A stretch of 64,000 nucleotides of DNA from Nitrososphaera sp. (lineage in GTDB: Archaea > Thermoproteota > Nitrososphaeria > Nitrososphaerales > Nitrososphaeraceae). Below, piece by piece: positions 7,198 through 16,365 of this stretch. The notes below the pieces were generated by a model. That model worked only from the letters and a program-made list of their open reading frames with translations, had not been told where the DNA came from and did not search any database. Within the stretch, counting starts at the first letter, position 1. Every line of letters begins with the position of its first letter. Both the position numbers and the translations under genes were made by a program. The DNA lies in NCBI RefSeq assembly GCF_013388945.1, contig NZ_JACAEH010000004.1, positions 62,001-126,000 on the forward strand, given 5' to 3'.

Positions 7198-8331
7198 ATG
7201 CCAGAGATTTGGCTCAAGTACGGCAGCACAGACGTCGTGCTTGACATCAGGTTCGAGAACCTTGCAAGCCAGGTCTCGTCCAGTTTGCAGGCAATCCCGG
7301 ACGAGCAGGCAAAGGCCGCACTTGACGCGGTGCCTGTCACTGACAGCATGCTCATGCTTGCGCTCTCGTCGTCAAGGGCGTCGGCAAAAGCGGTCAGCGC
7401 CATATTTGAGAATGCAAGGGCAAAGGGGTTTGCAAGCGTCGCGGTAGACGTGCCGGCACGGCTTGCAGGTTCGTTGCGGACAAACCTTGCCGCGCTCGCG
7501 CCGGACCCCCAGGCGCAGGCAATATCGATAAACCGCATAGACTACCACTCGCTTGCAGAGCGCATGTCAAAGTTCCAGAGCACCGTCATAGTGTCTCAGG
7601 TGGCGTACGACCCACTCTTTGGGTTTGCAGGCGCCCCGAGCGCGCTTGTGCGCAGCATGCTGCCGGAAAAAATGGCCGAAGCGTTCTCTGCAAGGCAGTC
7701 AAACGCTCCGGCGCCCGGCACCGAAGGCGCGCCGCTCAAAGTCGCGCTCGGCGCCGTTGAAGGTCTGCAGGCAACGTCAGTCGAGCTTGTCGCAGGCGCG
7801 TCCGGCATCGCAGGCGTGCACGCTGGAACCGTGCCCGAGGCGTTCTCAAAGGCGCTTGCGCAGTTCAAGCCCGCGACAGAAGTGCAGGTAGATTCTGTCA
7901 AGTCGGCGATAATCAGCGCATCGGGCGAATCTGGGGCGCACACGACCCTTTCAAGCGCGCTCAACTCTCTTTGGAACTCTGTCCACGCAGTCAAGGACGG
8001 CGGGAGCGCGGTGCTGCTTGCCGAGTGCAGGGAGGGCCTTGGCGGCGGGGCGCTTCAGGCCTACGTGGAGGGCAGGCTTGCGCAGGAGCAGGTTTCAAAC
8101 ACCCCGTACAGCGACGGCCTTGAGCACCTGCTCTACATCCAGGAGCTCAAGGAGAAAAAAGAGCTTGCGCTCGTGTCGACTCTTCCGCACTATTACGCCA
8201 CAAAGCTTGGCTTTACCACCTTTGGCGGCGCGCGCGACGCGCTTGAAGGCATGCTTGCAAAGCACGGCAGGGGCCACAAGGCGCTGGTCGTCGCCGACGC
8301 GGACATCACTTTGCTCAAAACAGCGGCCTGA
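7198..8331 (+). CDS. Divergent LarA-like (DUF2088) protein
   Basis: A 377-aa protein that I place with low-to-moderate confidence in the lactate racemase LarA/DUF2088 superfamily. The N terminus (MPEIWLKYG..) fits the LarA opening strand. AYDPLFGFAGAPSALV (about 136-151) aligns with the LarA segment usually written EPhxFAGxSGGxK. GGSAVLLAECREGLGG (268-283) and the LALVSTLPHYYATKLGF..ALEGML region (323-353) match the C-terminal domain. The Lys that anchors the nickel-pincer cofactor in LarA is replaced here, so lactate racemisation is unlikely. The 17-bp tail overlaps the convergent site-2 protease gene. An unusual CCCC-AAGA-GGGG hairpin directly abuts the ATG. Confidence 0.5.
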   Translation: MPEIWLKYGSTDVVLDIRFENLASQVSSSLQAIPDEQAKAALDAVPVTDSMLMLALSSSRASAKAVSAIFENARAKGFASVAVDVPARLAGSLRTNLAALAPDPQAQAISINRIDYHSLAERMSKFQSTVIVSQVAYDPLFGFAGAPSALVRSMLPEKMAEAFSARQSNAPAPGTEGAPLKVALGAVEGLQATSVELVAGASGIAGVHAGTVPEAFSKALAQFKPATEVQVDSVKSAIISASGESGAHTTLSSALNSLWNSVHAVKDGGSAVLLAECREGLGGGALQAYVEGRLAQEQVSNTPYSDGLEHLLYIQELKEKKELALVSTLPHYYATKLGFTTFGGARDALEGMLAKHGRGHKALVVADADITLLKTAA

Positions 8332-9478
8332 ACGGCTCCTGCGGGATGGGTACGCACAGCACTGCCAGCGCCATCGCGACCCAGAAGAGCATCTTGCGCT
8401 TCTTTGAGAGCGGCGAGACATCGTCAAGCGGCGTGCTCTCCGGCGCCCTCGACGCGATGAAAAGCACCAGAATTGCCATGACTACGTATCCCAGGCCGGC
8501 CAGAACCCCTATGCTGCTGTACGTCAGTATGCGGTGCCACCTGACGCCGAGCGTAGACCTCACTATATGTCCACCGTCAAGCTGCGCTGCAGGCATCAGG
8601 TTTAGGAATGTGACGAAAAACCCCACCCATGCCGCAAAGAGCACTGGCGACATTATTAGCACGTCGTCGCCGTTTGCTCCCTCGTTCCCGACAAGATAGT
8701 TGGTAGCAGACATCAGGATACTGGTGTTAAGTTTGAGCAGCTGGACATCTCCAAGGAGTTCCTCCACTTGGTCAGCGGGTATCAGAACCGACGTGTACGA
8801 GCCGTAAACGGAAACGATGATTGTCACTATCAGCCCCGCTACCGGGCCGGAGATTCCGACGTCAAAGAGCACGTTCCTGTTCGTCATGTTGGCCCTGCTC
8901 ACTATTACGGCGCCCAGCGTCGGGATGAAAGCTCCGGGGTAGAGCGGTATGAAATGCGGCCACGACGTCTTGATGCCGTGCCACCTGTTGGCTATCATGT
9001 GTCCCATCTCGTGCACGCCGAGGATGCCCATCAGGGACATGGTGTAGACCGATGCTATGAGTAACGGATCCCGGATGAAAGCCTGCGCAAACACGTCGTT
9101 TGCCCTGATCATGCCGTCGAGGAAAACTACGGTGAGTGTGACTGCAAAGAGTATGGCAGGGAGATAGACGAGGTACTTGCGCGGCTTCGTGCTTGCCATC
9201 TTGGATATTGTTATCACGATGCCGTTTTCTGCGGTGATAGACGAGGACGAGAGCGTTGGCATCAGCCTCGACTCGTATTTGGATCTCTTTGCGGTGGCTA
9301 TCATGCCCACCTTGGCAAGCTCCTTCAAGAGCTTGGGAAACGTTTCCTGTATTGTAGTCTCTGAAATCAAGAACCTGATGGCCTCCTCGCTTGGGTGCTT
9401 TTGCGTGTCGACTATGGTGTAAAATGAGGAGACTATGGGCGCGGCCCTTGAAAAGTCGCCATTGAGAAACGTGGCCAC
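8315..9478 (-). CDS. Site-2 protease family zinc metalloprotease (M50)
   Basis: Intramembrane zinc protease of the M50 family. A soluble N-terminal region (about 1-100) precedes several membrane helices. The zinc motif HEMGH is at 156-160 inside a helix, and the third ligand is in the LMPAAQLDGGH segment (about 294-304). The motif order and spacing are typical of site-2 proteases, which release membrane-bound regulators or trim membrane proteins; the substrate cannot be read from this locus. Start is GTG at 9478. The gene is divergent from the acetyltransferase at 9599. Confidence 0.88.
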   Translation of the reverse strand: MATFLNGDFSRAAPIVSSFYTIVDTQKHPSEEAIRFLISETTIQETFPKLLKELAKVGMIATAKRSKYESRLMPTLSSSSITAENGIVITISKMASTKPRKYLVYLPAILFAVTLTVVFLDGMIRANDVFAQAFIRDPLLIASVYTMSLMGILGVHEMGHMIANRWHGIKTSWPHFIPLYPGAFIPTLGAVIVSRANMTNRNVLFDVGISGPVAGLIVTIIVSVYGSYTSVLIPADQVEELLGDVQLLKLNTSILMSATNYLVGNEGANGDDVLIMSPVLFAAWVGFFVTFLNLMPAAQLDGGHIVRSTLGVRWHRILTYSSIGVLAGLGYVVMAILVLFIASRAPESTPLDDVSPLSKKRKMLFWVAMALAVLCVPIPQEPFRPLF

Positions 9479-9598
9479 CGAAGAATCTATACTGCATCTG
9501 GATTAAAGCCTTGTCCTGAAAAGTTCCATCGCGCTTGAAAATTACTGGAAGCAAACCTGTTAAGGTTAAATAGTGTCTTTCTTGCTCTAAATTTTGGT

Positions 9599-10096
9599 TT
9601 GCAGACAGCCCTGCGCAAGGTAGGAGACTATGTCATCCGCCGGTGCGAGGAACAGGACCTTCCGGCCGTCATCGACATAAACATGGCCGCGCTCCCCGAG
9701 CACTACTCGGACTACTTTTTCGAGTCAATCCTGAGGGAGTTGCCCGAGGCGTTCATAGTGGCAGAGCTTGACGGCAAGATAGTGGGCTACATCATGTGCA
9801 AGATAGAGTTTGGCTTCTCCAACTTCCGCAAGCTGGGATTTGTGAAAAAAGGCCACGTGGTTTCAGTAGCGGTGCTTGAAGAGCACAGGGACAAGGGCAT
9901 AGGAAAGGCCCTGATGCTTGAAGGCATAAACGGCGTGCTCCAGAGAAAGGCCGACGAGATCTACCTCGAAGTCAGGGTGAGCAACACGGGTGCCGTCAGG
10001 ATGTACGAGAGGCTGCGCTTTGAGACAAAGTCGAGGCTGCGGTCCTACTACCGCGACGGCGAGGACGCCTACCTCATGGCGCTAGAACTTGTCTAG
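9599..10096 (+). CDS. GNAT N-terminal acetyltransferase (Ard1/RimI type)
   Basis: A 165-aa acetyltransferase resembling the archaeal Ard1/RimI enzymes that acetylate protein N termini. Visible parts: YVIRRCEEQDLPAVIDI at the N terminus, the long VVSVAVLEEHRDKGIGKALM segment with the acetyl-CoA pyrophosphate loop (R-D-K-G-I-G-K), then EVRVSNTGAVRMYERLRF, typical of the RimI/Ard1 C-terminal half. The start is TTG at 9599. Its 3' end overlaps the convergent gene by 4 bp. Confidence 0.85.
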   Translation: MQTALRKVGDYVIRRCEEQDLPAVIDINMAALPEHYSDYFFESILRELPEAFIVAELDGKIVGYIMCKIEFGFSNFRKLGFVKKGHVVSVAVLEEHRDKGIGKALMLEGINGVLQRKADEIYLEVRVSNTGAVRMYERLRFETKSRLRSYYRDGEDAYLMALELV

Positions 10097-11538
10097 TCGA
10101 TGAACGTGTTTGATATGTTGCTCACGGCCTCTATCATGCGGGGCTCGTGCGCCTTCTTGTTAATTAGCACTACCACGCTTGCGTCCTCGTAGGTCGAGAC
10201 CACGCCTGCAAGCCTGCGCAAGAGCGAGAACACCCTGTCAAACCCGAGTGTGTATATCAGCTCAGTCGCGTTGTCCAGAAGCACGGTGGATGCAGGGTTT
10301 TCCCTCACCAGGTCCTCGACTGCCTGGGCCAGATCTGCCTCGTCGTCGGAAGGCACGACTCGCTCGTCTGCCTTTCTGCCGTTCTGCGCAGGGTCTCCAA
10401 GCACGCAGACCGCGTACTTGCCCTGGGCCTGGTGGTAAAAGTTGCTTCCCCGCCGGGTCAAAAGCACCAGCTTGGGCGACTCGAACAGCTGGTTCATCGT
10501 CCATGTGACCCTCGGGCTTGCACGGGAGTTGCCGCCGTAGTTTATCATGACAAGCTTGCCCTTGAGCTCCTGGCCGGCTGCCGCAAGTGGCTCATAGTCT
10601 TCCACGAACGCCTTGGTGCCGGTCTGCGTTGCCGGCTGCTCTTTCTTGGCGCCGCCTATCACGATGTCGGCCTGCGAGGGCACGACTGCGGTGGTGATGT
10701 CGGCCTGCTGCACGACCGGCTGCTCCTCGCTCATCTGGCTCTTCACCATTGCAAGCAGTGCATCGGCGCCCCCACCTATGAGGTCGCGAAGCGTAGTCTC
10801 GACAAGCTCCAGTTTTGTCATCCTGACAAGGTCGCCCAGGACGACCCTCTTTGACACAAGGATAGCCGCGGCAGTAGCAGACGCGGCAGATATCGCAGAC
10901 GCAAAGCCGCCATAGATGAACGCAAGCTGCATGGTCTGCAATGATCGTTCTCTGAGCGCGTCGCCTATCTGCACGTTGACTGTATATAGCGAGTCGTAAG
11001 AGGCGATGAGCCTGTCTGCCTGCGTCATGAGCTGGCTGGCCTCGGCGTTTGCCTGCGCGCTAAACGACGGGTCGGATGCAAGTATCGACAGGTCTTCTAC
11101 GCGCGTGCTGTAGCTGTCCCACTGCTGGTTGACGTCGGCCACAAGGAGCGTCTCGTCTGACGCCAGCTTGGAGACGTTAAAGCTGTCTACGGGAAAGACA
11201 AAGCCGAAAGGCTGATCAAACGCCTTTGGCAGGTCCTCTATGCGCTTGTACTCGTCCATGCTGCCGTCGATGCCCGATTTCAGCTCCAGCATGTGCGACA
11301 TGCGCGCGCTTTTTTGCGGTTCGCTCGTAGCCGTGAACTGGACGAGATCCGACCTGATGCCTGCAAGGTCTGCCTTGTTCTTTGAGAGTATTCCGAGGTT
11401 AGGGACAAACCCTTGGTACACGATTGACATCTCCTCTCGGAATTTTATGACCGTGAACGAGAAGACGGCTGAGAGGGCCGCAACGGGGATGATTGCGATA
11501 AGGATGAAAAACAGGATCATCCTGTTCTTATAATCCAA
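10093..11538 (-). CDS. Two-TM sensor-like protein with C-terminal DUF835-like domain
   Basis: A 481-aa membrane protein of unknown role. An N-terminal membrane helix (about 8-29), an extracellular helical region of about 175 residues, and a second membrane helix (about 207-229) give the outline of a receptor. A Pro/Gln-rich cytoplasmic linker follows, then a C-terminal alpha/beta domain from about 330 (KLVMINYGG, SPKLVLLTRRG, STVLLDNATELIYTLGF, DASVVVLINKKAHE) that resembles the degenerate RecA-like DUF835 proteins of archaea. No kinase, HAMP or methyl-accepting motif is visible. No obvious partner is nearby, so any signal or output is unknown. Confidence 0.65.
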   Translation of the reverse strand: MDYKNRMILFFILIAIIPVAALSAVFSFTVIKFREEMSIVYQGFVPNLGILSKNKADLAGIRSDLVQFTATSEPQKSARMSHMLELKSGIDGSMDEYKRIEDLPKAFDQPFGFVFPVDSFNVSKLASDETLLVADVNQQWDSYSTRVEDLSILASDPSFSAQANAEASQLMTQADRLIASYDSLYTVNVQIGDALRERSLQTMQLAFIYGGFASAISAASATAAAILVSKRVVLGDLVRMTKLELVETTLRDLIGGGADALLAMVKSQMSEEQPVVQQADITTAVVPSQADIVIGGAKKEQPATQTGTKAFVEDYEPLAAAGQELKGKLVMINYGGNSRASPRVTWTMNQLFESPKLVLLTRRGSNFYHQAQGKYAVCVLGDPAQNGRKADERVVPSDDEADLAQAVEDLVRENPASTVLLDNATELIYTLGFDRVFSLLRRLAGVVSTYEDASVVVLINKKAHEPRMIEAVSNISNTFID

Positions 11539-11617
11539 TTCGGGGAAACGTTGGTCGTATCCCGTATGTAAGGATTTTTAGTACCGCCCCTCAATGGGCC
11601 TCCCCGACGAACGGTGG

Positions 11618-11648
11618 GTTTAAAAACTCTGTACATCCTATACGCGCA
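11618..11648 (+). promoter_or_regulatory. Dodecin promoter (TATA box)
   Basis: TTTAAAAA at 11619-11626 is centred about 26 nt before the dodecin ATG at 11648, consistent with a leaderless transcript. Confidence 0.55.
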
Positions 11649-11857
11649 TGGTCTTCAAGTACATAGACATCCTGGGGGAATCCACCGAGGGCTTTGACGA
11701 CGCTGTCAGGAACGCCATATCAGAGACGGCACAGACCGTCAAGGACATCAGGACCGCCGAGGTGGTGAGGCTCAACGTCATAGTCAGCGACGACAAGATA
11801 GTTGAATACCAGGCGTACATGCGGGTTGCGTTCAAGGTAAAGCGCAAAGAAGGATAA
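11648..11857 (+). CDS. Dodecin family flavin-binding protein
   Basis: A 69-aa protein with the full dodecin fold: KYIDILGESTEGFDDAVRNAI, the helix that follows, and the closing strands EVVRLNVIVSDDKIVEYQAYMRVAFKV. Dodecins assemble into hollow dodecamers that store or buffer flavins (riboflavin, FMN or FAD). The aromatic residue that stacks on the flavin in halophilic dodecins is not evident at its usual place, so the ligand is uncertain. A small membrane-protein gene follows 34 bp downstream. Confidence 0.88.
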   Translation: MVFKYIDILGESTEGFDDAVRNAISETAQTVKDIRTAEVVRLNVIVSDDKIVEYQAYMRVAFKVKRKEG

Positions 11858-11891
11858 AGGTTGATAAGATGCGCCGGACGCCAACAACTGC

Positions 11892-12110
11892 ATGAACGCA
11901 AAGCGCGGCAACAGGGGCGCAGGTGCAGCCTTGCTTGCGGTTGCCATAGCGGCGTTTCTTATCTACGCGTATTTTCTGCTTGGCACAGACTACAGCACGG
12001 TCATCATCCAGTTCACGGTCCTTGGCGCCGTCGGCGTGCTCCTGGCGGTGCTTGGCTGGATAGGCTACACGATGCTGACCGCGCCAAAGGAAGACGCTAC
12101 GCCTTCGTGA
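11892..12110 (+). CDS. Small membrane protein, two TM helices
   Basis: A 72-aa protein with a basic N terminus (MNAKRGNRG) and two hydrophobic helices (about 11-31 and 38-61) separated by the short loop GTDYST, ending in a polar tail. No family recognised. It follows dodecin on the same strand and overlaps the stop of the convergent Trm5 gene by 14 bp. Confidence 0.6.
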   Translation: MNAKRGNRGAGAALLAVAIAAFLIYAYFLLGTDYSTVIIQFTVLGAVGVLLAVLGWIGYTMLTAPKEDATPS

Positions 12111-12942
12111 CTGTCACGTCTGCAACTATCTGGTAAACCCGCGGCCCGACTTCTCTGACGACTGTGGTTTCTGTCACATCATGTTCATAGTCTTTGAATG
12201 CCTCGTGCGCGTCCTTTTCCCCAAGCTCCTTGGCGTGTTTTTTGCTGTCGGCCCGCACGTGCGCAAAATAGTGCACCACGCCCTTTTCTTTGAGCGCCGC
12301 AACGGCTGGCGCGATAAACTCTTTTGCGCGCTCGGGAAGCGGCATCAGCACCCTGTCGGCCACGCCCGTCAATTGGTCGCGGATTGCTGAAGTCGCGTCG
12401 GCGCAGACAGGGATCACGCGATCAGAGACCTTGTTCAGCCTGGCGTTTTCTATGCAGAGCTCATTAGCAACGGGGTTTGAGTCGATGCTGTAGACTCTGC
12501 AGGTCTTGTTTGCCTTGGCGATTATTATCGAATACGTCCCGACGCCGGCAAACATGTTCACGATTGTTTCGCCCTCGCCGACAAGGCTCGCTATCCTCTG
12601 TCTCTCAGTCGACAGCCGTGGCGAAAAATAAGCCCTAGCCACGTCGACTTTGAACCTGCACCCGTGCTCCTTGTACTCCGTTACTGTCCTGTTCTCGCCG
12701 GCAAGAAACTCCAAGTCGCGCACCCTAAAGTCGCCCCTTACTGCAGATGCCTGCGCAAACACGGCCTTTGCAGTCTTGACATTTGCAAGTATTGCCTGCG
12801 CTATCACCGTCTTTTTGCCGGCAAGGCCGTCGGGTATCTTTATGACGACTATGTCTCCGACCTGGTCAAAAGCGGAATACACCTGCGCCGCTTCCTCGGC
12901 GTCAAGCACGCCTGCAAGCACGTTCTTGAGCATGTGGGGCAT
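12097..12942 (-). CDS. tRNA methyltransferase, Trm5/Tyw2 family
   Basis: SAM-dependent methyltransferase of the archaeal/eukaryotic Trm5 type, which makes m1G37 next to the tRNA anticodon and prevents +1 frameshifting. The 281-aa protein has an N-terminal RNA-binding part with LSTERQRIASLV, then the SAM motif VNMFAGVGTYSIIIAK, SIDSNPVANELCIENARLN, and the RVLMPLPERAKEFI segment equivalent to the catalytic N-x-P-P/L-P loop. The first loop residue is Met rather than the common Asn. The related wyosine enzyme Tyw2 is the main alternative. It lies 1 bp downstream of the ABCE1 gene. Confidence 0.85.
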   Translation of the reverse strand: MPHMLKNVLAGVLDAEEAAQVYSAFDQVGDIVVIKIPDGLAGKKTVIAQAILANVKTAKAVFAQASAVRGDFRVRDLEFLAGENRTVTEYKEHGCRFKVDVARAYFSPRLSTERQRIASLVGEGETIVNMFAGVGTYSIIIAKANKTCRVYSIDSNPVANELCIENARLNKVSDRVIPVCADATSAIRDQLTGVADRVLMPLPERAKEFIAPAVAALKEKGVVHYFAHVRADSKKHAKELGEKDAHEAFKDYEHDVTETTVVREVGPRVYQIVADVTVTKA

Positions 12943-12943
12943 G

Positions 12944-14749
12944 TCACTGCTTGACGTAGTAATAGTTGCCCGAGTCTTTCTGCTCCCTGTCCAGCCTGCC
13001 CCCCTCCTTGTTCACCCGGGGCCGGCCGGTGGTCTCGTCGCGCCTGTAGGTTATCGAAAGAGCTTTTAGGAACCTGTTCATGCCGTCCTCCTTGCGCATG
13101 GGCGCGGTCGCCGTGCCCCTCAGGCCCGGCTCGCCTTCGAATATTACAAGCGTGTCTGACACCAGGTCGATGAGCTGCATGTCGTGGTCGATTATAATCG
13201 CGGACTTGCCCTGAGCCTTTACAAACCTCTGTAGGAACTTTGCAACGGCTATCCTGTCCTCTGCGTCCAGAAAAGCCGACGGCTCGTCCAGCGCGTAAAT
13301 GTCTGCCGGGCGCAAAAGCGACGCGGCGACTGCGACCTTCTGCAGTTCCCCGCCGCTCAGGTTTTTGACGCTTTTTTCGTACAACTTTTTGGCGCCAAGC
13401 GGTATGATTATCTGCTCCTCCGCCGGCGAGCCCTCTATAGGCCCCTGGTACGCAGTATACATGAGCGAGCGCACGTCGCCGTCGTATTCCTGGCTGAGGT
13501 ACTGCGGCTTGTACGAGATCTTGGCGCCGACCTCTATCTTGCCAGAATCCGGCTTGTCCACGCCGGCGAGCATGCGCATGAACGTGGTCTTGCCAAGCGC
13601 GTTTGCGCCCACGATGCCGACGACTTCACCCTTGCGTATCTTGCCCGCAGATACATGGAGCTCAAACAACGGGAACTTTTTGGAAATGTCAGAGTAGCTT
13701 GCGACAGGCACGTCGAGCACTACCGAGTCTTCGGAAGTCGCGATGTCGAATCGGAACGCCTTGTCACGGAACCGCACGTTCTCTGCTGGAAGGAAGCCTT
13801 CAAGGAAGCTGTTGATGCCCACCTTCGTGCCCTGCAACGAAGAGACGATGCCGTAGGCGCCTGGCTCGCCGTATATGATGTGGACATAGTCTGACAGGTA
13901 GTCAAGGAGCGTCATGTCGTGCTCTACCACCATCACGCTCTTGCCGGCGTCGGCCAGGTCCTTCATCACCCTTGCGACTGCGAGGCGCTGGTAGACGTCG
14001 TTGTAAGAGGAAGGCTCGTCAAAGAAATAATACTCGGCGTCCTTTGCCGCCGCGACTGCGACTGCGAGCCTCTGAAGCTCGCCTCCGCTCAGAGTCGCAA
14101 GGTCCCGGTCAAGGATGTTCTGCAGTCCGAGCTGCGATATCAGCTTGTCTGCCACCTTGCGCTCGTCGTATTTCTTCAAAAGCTCTTTTGGCGTTCCTTT
14201 GAACGCCTTTGGTATCATGTAGACCAGCTGCGGCTTTATAGAAGCGCGCATCTGGTTGTTTGCTATCTTTTCAAAGTGCGACTTCAGCTCAGTCCCCTGG
14301 AAGTATTTCAGGACGGCGTCCCAGGACGTCTCGCCCTCGAAGTTGCCAAGGTTTGGCTTCATGCTGCCTGACAGGATGTTCACTATCGTGGACTTGCCCA
14401 TGCCGTTTCTTCCCACAAGGCCGACGACTGCGCCCTTTTTCGGGGTCGGGAGCCGGTAAAAGCGGAACGAGTTGACGCCGTACTGGTGGATTTTCTCCTC
14501 CGACAGCTCCTTTGCAAGGTTGACGATGACAATCGCGTCAAAGGGGCACTTCTTTATGCAGATGCCGCAGCCCGTGCACAGCTCCTCGGATATCAGCGCT
14601 TTTCCGTCCTCCTCCCGCTGGATGATGCACTGGCCGCCTGTCTTGTTCACCGGGCAGTAGACTATGCACTCTAGCCCGCACTTGCGGGGCTGGCACAGCT
14701 CGTAGTCCATGACTGCGACCCTGTGGGTAGAGGAAGGATCGTCTCCCAT
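12944..14749 (-). CDS. ABCE1/Rli1 ribosome recycling ATPase
   Basis: Splits post-termination ribosomes into subunits together with aRF1/Pelota. The 601-aa protein has the diagnostic N-terminal iron-sulfur region with two [4Fe-4S] sites (CQPRKCGLECIVYCPV and LCTGCGICIKKCPFDAI), then two ABC ATPase domains. Domain 1 has Walker A GRNGMGKST and signature LSGGELQRLAVA; domain 2 has GANALGKTT and LSGGELQKVAVA. The hinge and C-terminal segments characteristic of ABCE are present. The neighbouring trm5 gene also acts in translation, so the two form a plausible translation operon. Confidence 0.97.
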   Translation of the reverse strand: MGDDPSSTHRVAVMDYELCQPRKCGLECIVYCPVNKTGGQCIIQREEDGKALISEELCTGCGICIKKCPFDAIVIVNLAKELSEEKIHQYGVNSFRFYRLPTPKKGAVVGLVGRNGMGKSTIVNILSGSMKPNLGNFEGETSWDAVLKYFQGTELKSHFEKIANNQMRASIKPQLVYMIPKAFKGTPKELLKKYDERKVADKLISQLGLQNILDRDLATLSGGELQRLAVAVAAAKDAEYYFFDEPSSYNDVYQRLAVARVMKDLADAGKSVMVVEHDMTLLDYLSDYVHIIYGEPGAYGIVSSLQGTKVGINSFLEGFLPAENVRFRDKAFRFDIATSEDSVVLDVPVASYSDISKKFPLFELHVSAGKIRKGEVVGIVGANALGKTTFMRMLAGVDKPDSGKIEVGAKISYKPQYLSQEYDGDVRSLMYTAYQGPIEGSPAEEQIIIPLGAKKLYEKSVKNLSGGELQKVAVAASLLRPADIYALDEPSAFLDAEDRIAVAKFLQRFVKAQGKSAIIIDHDMQLIDLVSDTLVIFEGEPGLRGTATAPMRKEDGMNRFLKALSITYRRDETTGRPRVNKEGGRLDREQKDSGNYYYVKQ

Positions 14750-14823
14750 TTGCAGCTGATTTTCGACGTGAATGCGTTATATAGCTATTCCCAGAAATTG
14801 AGAAAGAAAAGAGGGGAGGGCCA

Positions 14824-16248
14824 CTAGTACGTCCTGTTCCAGTAGGGCGTGATTGTCGCCTGCGTGGGCTTTTCCTTCTTGATGAAGTTGACCGTCTCTT
14901 TCATCACCTGCTCTGCCCATTTCTTGAACTCCTTCTCTCCCAGCGGCAGCGGATCCGGCGCGCGCACAAAGTCTATGCTCTCTGCCGTCAGGGCGCCTGC
15001 CACCATCTCGTAGCCGCTCCCGCTTCCTGTCGCCGGCATAAGGACGACCCGGGTCGCGCCGGTCTGCGCCATCGCGGCCTCTATCTTGTCTACCGCGCTC
15101 TGCACCGCTGCAGGCGACAGCGTTGGCCAGTCCTCCCGTGCAGTCACACCAAACGCGTCTGCAAACTTCATCTTCTTCTTGGCAAACATGGCAGCGTTGG
15201 TGAGCTCCTGTTTCTGGGCCATGTCGTTTGCATCCGACTTGGCACCGTGGCCAACCAGAACGAGCACTTCCTTCTTGGCGTTTTCGCTCACGGCCTTGGC
15301 CTGCTTGACAAATATGTCCCTCAGCTCTGGGTGGTCCGGCCTCGCCGGCTCGGCAAACACCAGGACTGTCTGGCCGTTTGTCGGCTCTAGGCTCGTTATC
15401 TGACCCATGTACATGCACGAGTCTCCCATCGGCACGCCGGGGCAGTAGTCGTATTCTGGAATTCCGCCAAAGACGCCGCGGGTGACGTTGTGTATCACAG
15501 TCGAGTTGGGCCCGAACATGTCGGTGTACATGAACACTGCGTACTTGACGTCGCTGTCAAGCGACAAGAGTCCGTCGTCCCAGTTGTATGGCATGTGGTA
15601 TACGACTTCGACCGGGGTCTTGCCCTCGTTTTCGATTGCGCTCTCCATCAGCAGCATCCTTTCCACGTTTGGCGTTCCGTGGTGGTTCATCATGTCGCCG
15701 TGCGTGTATAGGAGGGCGCCGATGTCGTTCTTTGGCCCCTTGGATTTTTTGGCCTGGTCAAACGTCTTGGTTATGCACGTGCCTGCGTCTGTTTCTGAGA
15801 GCTCCAGTGTCATGACCTTTGACACCGAAGTGGCGCCGGTCTCAAGCACCGTGACCCGGTTTGTGGCCATCTCCGCCTCGCCGTCCTCGGTCATCGAAGA
15901 GACGCATTTGTCGTCAAACACGACCTTGTGGGCGTGCCACTCAAGCTCGTCGTGCTCCTCGCCAGGTGTGTCGTCGCCCATGTGCGACGTCACGGCGTAG
16001 GTGCCGGCGTCGGTGACAAACGCATACGCGAATATTTCTCCCTCTTCGTGTGGCATCTCTGCTCCGGCCGTGCCTTTCACTGTAAGGTAGGGGTTCCCGT
16101 TCTTGTCCATCCCGAAGCTCTGTATCTTGAAGCTCTTGCCGTGCGCCGGGCCATCGTCGTCGTGCCCGTGCGCAAAGCTGGGTGCGACTGCAGTCGGTGT
16201 CAAAAGGGCAAACACGAGTATGCCCGCAAGAATAATGCTTCTTATCAT
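14824..16248 (-). CDS. Secreted WHxH-domain protein with two chelatase-like (CbiX-like) halves
   Basis: A 474-aa exported protein with three parts. A signal peptide (1-26) leads into a His/Asp-rich stretch (HGHDDDGPAHGK). Residues about 39-165 form a domain marked by VKGTAG, VTSH, WHAHKVVFDD and two Cys (C115, C158); it is shared with the secreted protein at 28836-29645. Residues about 175-455 resemble two halves of a CbiX/sirohydrochlorin cobalt-chelatase-type fold: YTHGDMMNHH near 181-190 (H183), and VLVLVGHGAKSDAN near 328-341 (H334) with TRVVLMPATGSGSGYE. Known chelatases are cytoplasmic, so an exported one is unusual. Possible roles are metal or tetrapyrrole binding at the cell surface; this is inference. 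Confidence 0.6.
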   Translation of the reverse strand: MIRSIILAGILVFALLTPTAVAPSFAHGHDDDGPAHGKSFKIQSFGMDKNGNPYLTVKGTAGAEMPHEEGEIFAYAFVTDAGTYAVTSHMGDDTPGEEHDELEWHAHKVVFDDKCVSSMTEDGEAEMATNRVTVLETGATSVSKVMTLELSETDAGTCITKTFDQAKKSKGPKNDIGALLYTHGDMMNHHGTPNVERMLLMESAIENEGKTPVEVVYHMPYNWDDGLLSLDSDVKYAVFMYTDMFGPNSTVIHNVTRGVFGGIPEYDYCPGVPMGDSCMYMGQITSLEPTNGQTVLVFAEPARPDHPELRDIFVKQAKAVSENAKKEVLVLVGHGAKSDANDMAQKQELTNAAMFAKKKMKFADAFGVTAREDWPTLSPAAVQSAVDKIEAAMAQTGATRVVLMPATGSGSGYEMVAGALTAESIDFVRAPDPLPLGEKEFKKWAEQVMKETVNFIKKEKPTQATITPYWNRTY

Positions 16249-16365
16249 CGGGCAGATACGCCGGAAATCGTTATTTATTCAGCCAAGGCCATTTTCGTTC
16301 TCTGCTCTCGTTATCTGGAACGAAAAAGGTTGGCATAAGATTAAATTGAACCTCCCTGAAAAAGA

